From the NCBI RefSeq assembly GCF_964204645.1, contig NW_027437434.1, positions 1 through 64,000 on the forward strand: 64,000 nucleotides of DNA, written 5' to 3'. Position numbers and translations under genes: made by a program. The notes beneath the pieces were generated by a model. That model was not told the DNA's origin. It was given only the letters and a program-made list of their open reading frames with translations, and did no database searches. Source of the stretch: Tubulanus polymorphus (Eukaryota; Nemertea; Palaeonemertea; Tubulaniformes; Tubulanidae). Each line of letters starts with the position of its first letter. Position 1 is the first letter of the stretch. Positions 46,421 to 59,171 of the stretch are shown piece after piece.

Positions 46421-47437
46421 AACCCACTTGGGACTTTAGTCCCTGCGGGCTATTGCATTCACTTTTTGTCAGTTGTCCGTTCGTAGACGGAATCCCTTTA
46501 TTTTTGGAAGTCATAATATTTGTACACATGTATCTACCCTAGACACAACTTCAGCCCAAAAACTGGCCATATCAGAATCAAGATGGCCGACTGGCATCCA
46601 TTGTTGACCCCTAAAGGCCCATCAGCGTAAAAAAAGTTTGGTTGATCGGACTCAAGATGGCTGTCCCATGTACTTTTTGGTGCCCAAAAAATGTCAATTT
46701 TGGCCCGAATTCTGAGTCTGTAACTTCCTACTGGTTTACCATTTCTCATTGCAATTTGTGATGGTCACTCTTCGGAAAGGGATCTTTTATACCTGACACA
46801 GGTATTTTTGATCAGCCAATAATGATGCAATTGGCGGCTAGCTTGGTGTCATCTGTACTCATTCATAGGTGGGATTGACACATTTGTGTTTTTCCACATT
46901 ATATTGATACCTAAGCATATTCTGTTACCACTATCAAATGGAGAGCGGTAGCTCATTGCGTGTTCTATGATTTTGTTGAGTTTCAAGGTCACTCCTTTTT
47001 GTATATGGCCACTAGAAGGCGTTGAATAATACACAAACTTAGTATTTCTATATCATAATAGAAGAATAACTTAGTATTTCCTTATTGTATTAGTAACTAG
47101 GCATATTTTGTTACCATGATCAATTGCGAAGTTGTAGCTCATGACATGTTCTATGATTGTAGTGAGCTTCAAGGTCATTAGGTTTTGCATATGGTCAGCA
47201 GGGGGCATTGAATAATAGAGTAAGTTAGTATTTCCATATTCAATTGGTAACGAAGCATATTTTCTTATCACAATCAATTACAAAATAATAGCCGCTGACA
47301 TGTTCTATGATCATGGTGAGTTTCAAGGTCATTGGTTTTGTATATGGTCGCCAGGGGGCTTTGAATATTGAAATTGTTAGATTGTTGAGCATTTGAAACC
47401 ACTCTCCAAGTGGGCATGGTGTCCCTGGACCCCTAGT
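46421..47437 (+). mobile_element. Family C Helitron-like element, copy C4
   Basis: 5' hairpin ACCCACTTGGGACTTTAGT..CCCTGCGGGCT then ATTGCATTCAC. Body with CAAGATGGCCGACTGGCA and ~155-bp units. 3' end CCAAGTGGGC, GTGTCCCTGGACCC, CTAGT (47433-47437), then T. Confidence 0.8.
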
Positions 47438-48974
47438 TCCATTTCTATTTATGATTTCGTAAGGTTGCATATTAATGATGCTGCTAAGCAGAAAATACAT
47501 AATCACTGCTTTGCAGCTACACATGTATAATCAACAATTTTATTCGCACGATTATGAGAAAAGGTCAGTGGAGGCTTTTAATTTTTGATACGAAATGTAG
47601 TACACGCCTTAGGTTCGCTCTAGCACTTGTATGAATGTTTTGTTTCAAATTGCATTCAAATGAATTTACCTGCTATTCTTCGTTATAGGCACATGTATAT
47701 TACATTGCAGAACAATGAGGCACTGAACTATGGCATCTGTCAAATATTGTGTGGTACAGTGCAGCTTAGAATTTACCTTGGTAAATAGCGCTTCGTTTGC
47801 ACGTTAAATGTGTGGAACCAATTGAAAGGTAGCGTACACGTGTTAGGAATACGTTTGGATGCCGATGGAATGATGTACGGTTCAAGTTTTAATCATATTT
47901 CATTTCTTTCCAAAACGCCAATTAATATCCGTTAAAAACATAAATGAGATGGAAAAAAGTTAAGGATGTTATGTTATTCTAAGCAGTACCGCAGAAAAAC
48001 AGTGCTTAGGTATGAATGGGCCTAGATAATCGCTATTAGTGAACTATAATCATTGCGTCACACAGACTACCTGCTTTTGTATTGATCTTTTCACATTTGT
48101 TTGCTAAGTGCATGTATAGGAAACGAGCACTTCGCGTGTGGCCTAGTTAAAGTTTTCCAAGACACTGCAAATGATTTTAGCAACTGCATGCCGCTGAAGT
48201 AAACACTGAAGGCAAGTGGGTAAATTCTGAATCTCCGAAGTTTAGGGATTAAACTTGCACCATCATGTAAGTTCAAGAAAGTCAAATTAAGAATCTTGTT
48301 TCTTGTTTGATATTTCCATCGGATTTCGCCTTTTTGGATGATACTTCATCTTCCCTGTTTGATGTTCAAATCTGCTTCTATTTGCCATATCTTTTCTATT
48401 TGCCATGACTTTTCGGTACAGCGTCGTTGAAGTTGTTGCTAAAACTATACGTAGTTCACTTTGAAGCATTACTGTGCAAAAAATCTGTAATATAAAGATG
48501 AGGGTGTATGATTCTTGGATTCCCACAGTAAGCATTTGATGCCCTTACTGATAAAATTGTGGAAAGCCTAATCCTGGACAGAAGACAGAATAGGCAAGGC
48601 CTTTTTAAAGAGCTCGAGGAAAGGAAGAACGGGAAAGAGGAATTCAGATATTATTCAGTGTGTTGCTCACTTTTAAGTCACCGCTATCAGTGTAATGAGT
48701 TTCCATAAATAGCGCCCCTGGAGGCAGTCTCACACAGTGATGGTGATGCCAGAGCTAATATGATAAGTGGGTAAAATTGTATTACATGTACAGGTATTTG
48801 AAAGCTGGATATTACTGATATCATGTGGCAGGTTTTTGTCCCCTGTGAACAACTTTTGGCTGTTATAGACAACATTAGAAATATTAGTTTTTATAGTCAA
48901 AAGATAATCAGGATCCATTACTTGTTGAATCTAATTTTGATCCTTCTTCAATCAATTGCAATGATAGATTCATT
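47438..48974. other. No recognised gene
   Basis: Holds an E-type hairpin (CACTGCTTTGCAGC at about 47505) and otherwise unremarkable AT-rich sequence; short frames lack motifs. Confidence 0.4.
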
Positions 48975-49750
48975 AGGGTTTTCTGTTTCTCCACAGCAAA
49001 AAACCCTATTGATATTCACGTGATTTTTTATTCCCTTTTCTACACTATTTTCGTCGAAAGTACATAGGCTTTTTTACCTTATCGCTGTTTCTGATACAAT
49101 CCGTTTAATTTTTGTGCTCACCTCGATCTACAGATACTCCTGGCGAATTTTGATTAATCAATGTTAAAAAAACTCTGTGGGGCCGTAAACATCGAAAAAT
49201 TGAGCCCCATTCAATGAGGCGACATGTTTTTCTGAGTCGTCATCCTGAAATCCACCACAGGCTGCTGGTCACTTCGATTATCAATTCAAGTATAAATCTG
49301 CCTCAAGACTTCACATACAGCTGCAGTCTTCAAACAGTTTTTAACAATTACCCATTTTCTTCATCAGTACACTCAACCGATCCACAGGATATTTACTGCT
49401 CTAAATATTATACGCACTTTTGAGCTGTAAAGATCGATGAACCAACGTGTGTCTTTACATCGTCGTTCCGCGGATCCGCCGCAAGTATTCCTCGCCATGA
49501 GAATCAAATCAAGTACAAATAAATTTATTACTCCCAGTGATTTGGCCGACAGTTCAAACAGTTTGTTTAACAATAGTCTATTTTCCTTTACAGAATTTAC
49601 CGGATATTTAGTAGAATATATCATTTAAGTACCATTTAAGTACTGGCGAGTTGTAGGCCTAAACTAAACATGCTGAAAAGATGCAGTGGAGAAAAGCTGT
49701 AGTGTTGACGAGGTATCAAAATAAATGAGTTTATTTTACTTGAAAAAAGA
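48975..49750 (+). repeat. Family E Helitron-like repeat, copy E3
   Basis: 5' hairpin AGGGTTTTCTGTTTCTCC..CAAAAAACCC then TATTGATATTCACG, nearly identical to 11681. The body shares blocks with E2 (GTAGGCCTAAACTAAACATG, GACGAGGTATCAAAATAAA). The 3' end is not clear. Confidence 0.65.
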
Positions 49751-50312
49751 AATTATAAGGCACTGAACAGGAAGACTGATAGACCTTATTTTTTGGCTGA
49801 TCTTCTCTAACACCTGAACTATTTGTTTACATGTGAAGAGTGAGGATCGAAGTTTTGAAACCCTATTGGGGGACAATTCTATGGAAATAGAGTTCTCTTA
49901 GATGCATTCTTCCTAAATTTTGATATACATTTAAATAGGAAATGGGCAACATTTTTCAGCTCAGAATTTTTTCGAATAGGTAGAAAATATGCAAGACAGC
50001 ATGAGATAAAAACACATGAAAAGATCTTTGGCTTCAGATTCAAGAAACCGTGCTTGCCAGGGCGGCCTGTACTTTGTTCTACCCTAAACTTTTTTGCAAA
50101 GCGCTAAGCTGTAGTTGCCAGAAAATTATATTCAATGAACTATGTGGATAGTTTTTAGGCGCATGAAGGGCTTACCTGTCAGTGAATTGTCTATATCGGT
50201 TTTACCTGGCAATGAAGCTACGCAGTTAGTGGTTTAGACTGACTGGGAGAGGATCGGTAGATTATTGTCTCTGCAGGGTTCTACACTATAGCCCGGATTT
50301 TATTGGATTCAG

Positions 50313-50591
50313 CACAGCTGAATCTATTATTATAAAACGGAGTGCTGAATTCGTGTTGACTGCTATCTCCTCCGAGTGTGAAATGATTCACGGGCTAAGG
50401 TCTGCATTTAGTTGGCTGTTATAACGGCAGCTAAATGGCAACTGCTTTTGAAGGCTATTGATGAAATCTAAATTGGGTAAATTTGCAATTTTATGCCGTT
50501 TTTGGGGATTTTAGCGATGTAGTGTGACGTCGTCTTGATCTACTAACGTAAACAACAAGAGCAGAATTGTGCAACATTTGCTGTCGAAGTA
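50313..50591 (+). repeat. Family F Helitron-like 5' end
   Basis: GATTCAGCACAGCTGAATC hairpin then TATTATTATAAAACGGAG, the same layout as family B (TATTACTATACAAATGGAG) with a different hairpin sequence. The element's 3' end is not identified. Confidence 0.45.
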
Positions 50592-50684
50592 GGCTTTTTG
50601 GTTTACCTGTTGTCAGCAGTATGAGGTTGGCATTGAACCAATTCATGTAAAATCGGGGTACGTTTTTTTAAGTGAGCAATTTTT
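50592..50684 (+). repeat. Family N copy N2, left fragment
   Basis: First 93 bp of family N (TTTGGTTTACCTG, GTTGGCATTGAACCAATTCA, CGTTTTTTTAAGTGAGCA), ending abruptly at element G and resuming at 52390. Confidence 0.75.
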
Positions 50685-52389
50685 AGGACGACGGTACGTA
50701 GTACACGTCGTCCTATTGTTATCGTGAAATCCGTCACGTCAAACGATTACGTCTGTTTAACGCCACGTACGCGTCTGAAACTTTCACAGTAGCTTAAATA
50801 TGAAAAAAGGAAGGTTGAGGGCGTATATGGTGAATTTTTGTTGCTTGGTTAATTAAATATTGCCGAAATGAAAAAATTGAAATTCTGAACCCTGTCTAGA
50901 AGTAAAACTGTATTAGTCCGCGCTTAAAATGGTGCCACGCATACATTTTTGAATAAGCACTTTACATAGGCCTATTTCATGATTTAGTTGTTTATTTCCG
51001 TATATAGATATCGGGAGATTTATTTTGTCGTTTATTGCCTGAAATTTCCGTATTTTCTTGGTGTGTGTCAGCGGATTAATTGAATGTTTACGCATTGTTG
51101 ATATGGACTCGGCGAGTACACGTGCTACATCGATTCAACATTAGCTGCTGTTGAATCGATACTCGTACGTCGAGCAACGCTGAAAACTATCTTACTATTA
51201 CTAGTAAAATGATTTATCGTCATTCATTCTTTTGGAATTTCGCGTCAGCGATCCGTTTTTAGAGCCCGATTATGTGTATCTAGTTTGCGGCACAGTGATG
51301 AGATCGCGCGTCGATATCATTAGTTACAGTCCCGTAGGCAATATCGCCTTATATACGTGGTATGTATCAGTAATAGATAATGCGCGTTACGGAGCGCGTA
51401 GGCTACAATCCACACGCTCGTTATATCAAAAAGGTTTTGAATTAGCAGAAGAAATATTATTCACGATAACTTTTACTAGAAAAAATTCCTTTTGTGAAAC
51501 CATTAAAACCTTTAAGTCAGTATCTTAATTTCGTCAGTAACTAGTTTTAATTTTGACTGTAGCCATATTAGTTTCACATTAGTTTCACGTTCAGATATTT
51601 TCACAAATATCCCATCTGATTTTAAAAGCTTTAACCACCAACGATTAGGTAACTTCTCGTCAGTAACCGGCCTACACCCTCATCGTAGTTTTGTATCATT
51701 CTCCTTGATCTATCAAACATTTTTCAGGTCAAAGATTCCCATAATCAATCTTTAAGATATCTTGTTAGAATTCTAATGAGACTGCTGGTAGATATTCGTT
51801 CTGTTCCACTTGGTAGATCGTTTGATTAGCTCCAGGGCGTAAGGGTTCAGTTAGCAGTTGCCTTTGGTTCAGTCTGTGAACAGCTTCAAATAACTGTGTT
51901 AACAGATGGATGTGAAGCTTGTACCCCATGGACTGCATGGTCATTGGCCAATGTCATGGGTTCTTGGCGATTGTGCCAAGAGCAGGCTGTATCCTGTGGT
52001 CATGGTAAGTATAACTTTGATTAAACATGCACCGATGGCTAAAATGATACCTTCGTTTCTCAACCCCTCTAATTGTATGTAAGGCAATATCAATCCATAC
52101 CGACAACAATTTTATTGATCGAGCTTACAATATTTCGAGCCTCGGGACCTTTTTCCCTCTGGTTTTCAAACTTACAGGGATGCTAACTGCTCCGTTTTGC
52201 CTTTAATCTCTGTAATACCTTAAACTTGCATTAAATGTTCAACTCTTTGTCTAACAGTGGAACTTCGTTTGGACCTTACTTGCGAAAAGCACTACAGTGT
52301 GTAAGCCTTAGCAACCAGTCTATTCATCCTGAGTTCCACTTTTAATTTCTATTCTCTGTCGTCGACCTATTAAAAAGTTTCTTTCTAGT
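50685..52389 (+). mobile_element. Family G Helitron-like element inserted in N2
   Basis: Begins after a T-run with hairpin AGGACGACGG..CACGTCGTCCT then ATTGTTATCGTG. Ends TGTCGTCGACC..TTTCTTTCTAGT (52385-52389) directly before TTCATTGGTTCTCGG of N2. N1 and N3 read GTGAGCATTT then ATTGGTTCTC without interruption, which defines the borders. The 5' GACGAC and 3' GTCGTC are complementary. The body holds a family J piece (51230-51680) and an exon-like segment. Confidence 0.75.
51832..52003 (+). pseudogene. Exon-like segment, possibly thrombospondin type-1-like, inside element G
   Basis: An open frame follows a stop at 51829: FGSVCEQLQITVLTDGCEAC, then TPWTAWSLANVMGSWRLCQE, then QAVSCGHG, ending at a good donor (GGTCATG|GTAAGTATAA). 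The PWTAWS and CGHG pieces with spaced Cys resemble a TSP1 repeat (W..W..C..CG.G), but spacing is loose. There is no clear unique acceptor; several AG sites lie in the first 40 bp. It may be a captured host exon or a real exon of an overlapping gene. Confidence 0.4.
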
Positions 52390-53400
52390 TTCATTGGTTC
52401 TCGGGTTAAACGACGTATAATCGATGCAATTGAAGACATGACGAACCTCCGTCGATGACATGGTCAAATTTGTTTCATTTCGACAAAAAACTGTTTTTGG
52501 CGGGAAAATTTTTAGCTCTTGCTTATAAAATTGCAATGACCTTGATTGGGGGCGTCGTCTCTACGAGCAAATGTGATTGGTTGTTTTTGGGATATATGGG
52601 GAATTCCGGCGCTACTAAAATAATAATGGGAAAGCCATTAATGGCGAACGTTTCATTGGACTAGGTGTCGTATATGTGCGAATTTTAAATGCTCATTGCT
52701 GGTGAGAATATAATTATTTCACATATTGCCATAGGTATTGTTTCATTTTAATACCCGGTGATTGTGTTGATTGAGATTGAAGTGAAGCGGACGTTCACTA
52801 CACAAGGCCTCCACGTGCGCGGGATTGTTAAACATTTAGACTGTTGCACACACAAACACACGCTCATACAGACTGCTATATGGTGGTGTTGTAACGCTGC
52901 TTGGCGCGTGCATGTTTGATATGATAACAGGCTGAATAATCGTGGTAGCAGAAGATGAGCGCTGTGTTTTCTGTTTGATAGAATTCGTGATAAATTGTAA
53001 TTTCTTTTGACTTGAAAATACTAAGCAGGCAAACCATAGGTATAGGTCGAGGTCTGAATATTGTAGTGGTAAATTCCAGGATTTAAAACGATCTAATACT
53101 ATGCTCCGGTGTTTTAGCTTCCGCTATTTGAATATTTTTTCATATTGTGAAAGATATTTTAATGAAAATATGAATTAGTTTCCTTGGACGTAGACCATAA
53201 ACAAATGTTTATCTTTGGTCTCATTTGACTACAAAATAATTCTTAAAGAATGAAAAAAAACAATATAAACTTCTAGAACTTTGAAGTCACGAATTTTCAC
53301 GAAGATTTTTCAAGCAATGCCCTTACTCCAAACAACCTCCAGCTTCAGGTATATAACTTCAAGGTAAACCACACTTTGCCCATGGGCAATTTATTATATA
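52390..53400 (+). repeat. Family N copy N2, right fragment
   Basis: Continues N after element G: TTCATTGGTTCTCGGGTTAA, GATGCAATTGAAGACATG, GGCCTCCACGTGCG, through the terminal palindrome TTGCCCATGGGCAA. Confidence 0.75.
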
Positions 53401-54700
53401 TTACTGATACAACATATAAAATTCTCCAATGAGAAATCTACAAAAGAAGAAATAAGATTGACGATGATTTTTCATTTGCTCTGCTGAAAATTGCATGTCG
53501 ATGTGCGGCGTCGTTTGCGGTATTTACTGCAATGCTGTGATGATAGCGCCCTCGTTTTAGTGTGAAGCTCACTAAATTCAACGAAGCCGTTAATCTTTAG
53601 ATCAAGGTTATGCTGTTAATAAAAAAGATTTGTTAGAAATACATGAATAAAAATTAATTATGCATACCCTTGGGATTATCTTGACGAAAAAAACGTAGGT
53701 ATCAGTATGCAGATTAATTTTAAGCAATTCTAATTTAATTCGTATTAAAAACACCATACATGTCGATCAATATTGTGTAGTATATAGTTGAATTTTAACG
53801 TGCGGTTTAACTGCAGCTAACTTGCTACGATCCTGCTTATGCGGACCTCGGCGTCTTGTTTGCACTAATTCTTGACGCTAAGATTTACTGTGTTCTTGCT
53901 GAGGGGTTTTAGCATGGCGGCCCGCCATGCTACGGCACTTTACCGCCATGCAAATAATAGATACACCATGCTTAAAGAAATTCTGTCATGCTTAAGAAAA
54001 TGATCAGGAGTTTATTTACTTATCTGGCTTTCTAAGACGGTCTGGTCACACGCTCAATTTTATTACTGATGCATCAATAATTGTATAAACACATTCTCAT
54101 AGTTTTTTAGTAAAGCGCCTCCATCAAAGTCACCAAAATATTTTGCAAATCGAAATTATTAAACGCTTCCTCTAAGCTGATAAAATTGAATTATATTAAC
54201 AGATTTGAGAACATGGAACTATATTATGCACATAAGCCTACCAATATACAACAGAAAAGTGCCTCGAACAAACTATCGACGATCTCTGCTAGATGAAAAT
54301 TACCGAATTTAAACTAGTTCATTATGGCCCCCAATTGCTTGGAAAACGTATCTTAGCACCTATGAATATAAAATTTTTCCGGGGGAGTGCCCCCAGATGC
54401 CTTTGCGAGTTGCACATTGCGAGTGATGGATTTTCTTCATGAAAATAACCAGTAATGCCTGCATCACATTACGCAAACTGGGCCATTCGAAGACGCTGTA
54501 CTCTCTTAGTTAGTTAGTACATGCTAGATACAGTAGTCCTGTGTACACACGGTGAGATAAGCGATGGCATCCTGCCTCTAGTAAATATGGACTGACTCAA
54601 AATGACAGTTGAAAAATACCCGGTTTGCCGCGTAGTATTAAAAAGATATAACGAGAAATTTACATCTGTTTTCACTGATACAACTGTCATCTCATTCATC
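53401..54700. other. No recognised gene
   Basis: AT-rich; no supported coding frame, RNA gene or repeat end. Confidence 0.35.
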
Positions 54701-54719
54701 CACTCACCCGAGTCAATTT

Positions 54720-54761
54720 GAAACACTGTCATTGACCATATGGTCCTTATGGTCCTCTTGT
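54720..54761 (+). repeat. Helitron-like 3' end (family K type)
   Basis: GACCATATGGTCC, TTATGGTCC, TCTTGT (54756-54761), then T, abutting family A copy A3 eight bases later. The hairpin resembles the GGACCATTGGTCC hairpin of family K. Confidence 0.5.
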
Positions 54762-54768
54762 TTGTTTT

Positions 54769-55810
54769 CATGGGCTTGCATGCTTGCAAGCCCATATTGC
54801 TATCACACAGATTGATAACTTGCTTGGGGAGTCGATTACTTTCGTTAGAACCTTTCTTGGGCTCTGATATTTACACACATTTAATGCAGTAACAAAATCT
54901 AGGTTCCTTTCGTATATTGGCTATAACGGTTGTTGTTTTCATTGTTTTATGATTTTGTTTAATCGTTTTTGTTATTTCAGCAGCGCATACCAACCTTGGT
55001 TGAGCGTGCGTGATCAGGCTTGAAATTGGTATCCATACGCGGCAAAGTGCTGCCGACAATTCAGTTCATTCTTTATTGACATAAAATTTCATAATGAAAC
55101 ATTTACTTTCACGTTTTTAAAAATTTCTTTTAATTTTCTTTTACTTTCATTGGGTGCTTGCGTTAGCAATTGGTAAAATCTCTGTATGAACATTTATATT
55201 TTTCAGTTTAAATATCTAAAACTTAAAAACCGCTTTTCCTTAAAATAAATTCTGAATTGAATTGAAGACTTGTTCCCTGTCACTTCAAAGAGCCAGGGGG
55301 CGGTAGCCTATGGTGGCAATAAACTTCATCGGATGATCGTAGTGGATTGTCATTTGAAGGAAATGTAACTTAATCTTGCTTAATGTCTTTATTATTTTAA
55401 AAAGAAAAATTGTGGCTCTTATTTGTTTTCGTGTTCGCTTCTCTTCACCTGAAGTCACGTTTTTTCTTTCAGCTGTAAATTTTTCTATGCAAAATCATTT
55501 CCACACAATCCGATAATCTAGCAATTATCAACAGATGATAGATTCCGTTAAGATACTGCAATAAAATATTCAAATAACAACTATCTAAACGCTTGCACTA
55601 ATTCGGTCCGGGTCTACAATAAAACCATTCCAATTCCCAGTCCCCGTGTGTAACATTTTATGTAACAATGTAAGACAACACCGATATCTTAGCTCTTTAA
55701 CAAGTAATCAGTTCAAAATTCGCTTAATTCTGCTACAGAAATACAAAACCACCAAGCAAGCTTTCAGTACAACCATGTCAGCAAGCCCATTTTTAGAATT
55801 TCTTTCCTGT
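54769..55810 (+). mobile_element. Family A Helitron-like element A3 (probably complete)
   Basis: 5' hairpin ATGGGCTTGC..GCAAGCCCAT then ATTGC. The body matches A2. The 3' end has GCAAGCCCAT (complement of the 5' arm) followed by TTTTAGAATTTCTTTCCTGT, then T. This layout parallels the end of element G (key, spacer, TTTCTTTCTAGT). Similarity to A2 stops exactly here. Confidence 0.7.
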
Positions 55811-57013
55811 TATCAAATACCACTGATGAAACAGATATTGCTTTATTTTTACTTGAATTCATTAGTGAAACTTAAGAGTGTAATGATGCACTGACTACCA
55901 ACGTTGCCTCGATCGGTCTTCAATCAATTACGACATCGATTCAGTTACATTCATTGAAGAATTGTTCTTGATAATTAAATCATCTATGAGTTCCACTTTC
56001 ACAATCACTTACAGATATATCACCCCTTAATGTACCACTATTAAAGGCCCATCACAAATTGATTATTGTTTATTGTTTCCTTTACAACACAGGGATCTTT
56101 AGTTTCAGTTTGAGATTTAAGGGTATGTAGCTTGTCAGGGTGCCTATATCTCTTGCAATATTCTAAGCTTACGTTGCCAATATTTGACAACGGGAAACTA
56201 TATTCGTCTTAAATGTTCATTCTAGAAATATTTCTTAATGCATTTAGGAATGATTGAAATATAACAATAAGAATGAGTGACAATTATGTTTGTTTTCAAC
56301 TAGGTGATGGTGGGTCAGACGTGACTATACATGGCTAAGTACATCTGGGTGTGGTGTACATCCCTGACCTTTAAGTAATTGTAAAGACATAACAATAGTA
56401 TCCATAAAGGGTGTGACCAACTCAACAAAGTGGGGACTGATATCTTAGTGATTTGTTTTTTATCAATTCCTCACAGGGTAATTTCTGATTAATGAAAACT
56501 GGTTAACTGTATCGATTTTGGAAGACATGCTGAAATTGTTCGTTATTTTAGATCGACATTGGTGTCAAGTCATCTTATCTATCATGAAAATCTGCCTGAA
56601 CTCATTTATCCACATAATATATCTATTCCTAGGAAAGTGGCTCAATCTATTTCCTTAGAACCGACCATTTTCAATCAATCAGGCTTGTTGAGGGTTTTAG
56701 ATGTTCATTAGCTATTTATCAGGGTGTGGTCCAAGCATCATCATTGGTGATTAGATTCATTGGGAGGAAAATTACCATCATGCGGGTTGATTAAACATGT
56801 ATGTATAAATCCATTTGATATAATGTCAAATAAGCCGAGGATATAATGCAAATAGTACGTACCTATGAAGGGTGATAAGAACTAGAATTAATGAGAATTA
56901 GATTGATTAATTTTTATAGTTCAAAAATATGTAGTTGATAAATATTCAGTTAGATATCAGAGTTATTTTTCATGGACTTGTCCTATGTACTGGTCTTATA
57001 TCAATCCATTGTC
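55811..57013. other. No recognised gene
   Basis: AT-rich sequence between A3 and the 57-61.8 kb transposon; no coding support. Confidence 0.4.
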
Positions 57014-57868
57014 ATATGTGACCGGTGCTGGCAAAATCAGTCACTTGTGTCACCTTATCAAAATTGAGTACTATACATATTCTGAAAGCCACAATTGTGT
57101 GGAATTCAATGCAAAAAAAAATTATGTTGATATCTCGAAAACTCACTGAGTTATTAAATTTTGAAGACTAAGTCAGCGGAAAAGGATTCTGAGAAATCGA
57201 GGGTTAAAGTCTCGGTACTTAGAAATATCAATCCACCATAGCAACCAGTATCTTAGAATAGAGATATCGACCCCAAATTTTTACCAGGGGTACGAGACAT
57301 CATCCCCTTCGTTTTTCAAGCAAAAATATAGTTCCTGGATCGGTACTTTTTTAGGATGATAGAAAATGACTAAATTTGAAGAAAAAAATATTTTCGGAAA
57401 AATTAGATTTCACAGTTAATTGAATTTTTCTGAGTAATGTGACTTATTATTGCACTATACCAAATAAATAAGTCATTCTTTATGATTCTAGAGCATATAA
57501 CACTTATTATAAGAAAGTATTTTGAATTTAAAATGAGAGCAGCAGTCCATCCAGGAACTAGATAAAATCGGCAATAAATGAAAATTTTTATCTTCATAAT
57601 ATTCAACTCAATTATTATTTCATTACTAACAACAGCGAAACTGCACAGATCAACCAATTAGAATACAATTATCACATATGCCTGTATAAAGTGTATCTCT
57701 GGAGCTACATATGGAACTTGACAGTGAAAACGGCTGATTACTATCAAGTTTAATTCACTTCGAAACACTGATTTCACAAATCCAGAAAATGGACTATATA
57801 GATTTCTGCCCCCGATTGCTGCAAGATAATCCTATTTGATTCACAATCAAAAGGTATTTAGTATTGAT

Positions 57869-58256
57869 CTACTGATTATTACCACGACCTCGTCCACGAC
57901 CTCGACCACGCCCGCGTTTCGCTGGTGGAGGAGCAAAGTCAGCATCACTGTCAGAATCTGATGGTACCGGCAAGTCACTAGTGGAAGGAACAACTACAGG
58001 TACAGGTAAGTCTTGTGGTGCAGCTGGTAAAGCCTGCGGTAACGGACAAGCTATGTCTCTAGTTTCAACACTGCAGAATTCCCGGATTTTTTGGTACAGG
58101 TACAACTGTCTTTCTGCCGATAATCCAGGTGGAGGAATAATGTCCGGTTTTGTGTTGTGCGGTATCACATTCGGATCGATAGCAAGGGTGAATACTTCTT
58201 CCGCTGAATCCGCATACAACTTTCTAAACACCTTTCCTGGATGATTACTGTCAAAT
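57869..58256 (-). pseudogene. Transposase-like gene, last exon
   Basis: Acceptor (minus) TATTTTCAG. Reads FDSNHPGKVFRKLYADSAEE, then VFTLAIDPNVIP, a Pro-rich linker, the acidic SDSDSDADF, then AKRGRGRGRGRGRGNNQ and a stop. The SNHPGxVFxKxY opening resembles the C-terminal segment following the catalytic region in this family as I recall it. The RG-repeat tail is basic and could bind nucleic acid or direct nuclear import. Intact frame. Confidence 0.7.
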
Positions 58257-58540
58257 CTGAAAATATAAGAAAGTAAATATTTTGAATAATAGTCCGTTAA
58301 TCAAAAGTTGTATTCTTCTAGGCTGCAAAAACATTATCACTTTACAAAACAGGTATAGGGCAGTGATCTATTTTTCTCAAAATTCTGTCATCTATAATAA
58401 TCATAATTATTATTATTATTTAACCACCGATTGCCATCCAAAGCAGATACCGATATGATACTCTCTTGCTATTAGAATTTGAACCCGCAACCCTGTGTCA
58501 AATTTGATTTTTCATTAGGACTTCGTGTACAGATACCTAC

Positions 58541-58800
58541 CTAAAATTGTGATATTTCTTGAAATTGTTCTTATTCTGGCCACTACAGTTGTCACAGTGC
58601 AGTTCGACATCCAATTCCCCTAAACCGTGGTTATCGAAAAAATGGTCCAAGTAGCTTATGACGCTGTTTGATCCCTTAGATACGCAAACAATCTCGTCAA
58701 TCAAATAATTCACCTACTGTGGTAACCCTTCACACACAATTCCAAATAGCCCACACTTACGTGGTGTCAGGAAATATGTAGTTGGCTCCATTAATGTGAA
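58541..58800 (-). pseudogene. Transposase-like gene, catalytic-core exon with stop
   Basis: Reads YFLTPRKCGLFGIVCEGLPQ, stop (TAG, 58714-58716), VNYLIDEIVCVSKGSNSVIS, then YLDHFFDNHGLGELDVELHC, then DNCSGQNKNNFKKYHNFR, then a possible donor GTAGGT. The stop stands where CAG would give Gln. LHxDNCxGQNKNN has the look of the second acidic block of an RNase-H-fold transposase. The segment that should lie between this exon and 58256 (roughly 100 residues in relatives as I remember them) is not found, so it is deleted or beyond recognition. Confidence 0.75.
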
Positions 58801-59171
58801 GAAGACCTTTCTTTAGGATTTATATTTATATTGGATTTTAATATCGAGACATAACGAACATGAAATGATGAAATGCTGATCTGAAATTAATAACATATAG
58901 AATTTAAACTCTGATCTTAAATAAATTTGCACACTGATCTTTGATTAATTTCCTATTTAAAACATTCATTATCAAATACAATAGAATACAAATTAACTGG
59001 TTAAACTTACATGTTTTTGACCAATATATTCTCCTAAATACTCGTTTAATAGCATGAAATCTAATCTCTAAAAAGAATCGACGTGTCGCTCGTTGTATCT
59101 ACTAAAGTTCTCATCCTAGATTTGGTTGTTACACGTAACTCGTGATGAGGCTCTCTATGAGCTATTCGTAC

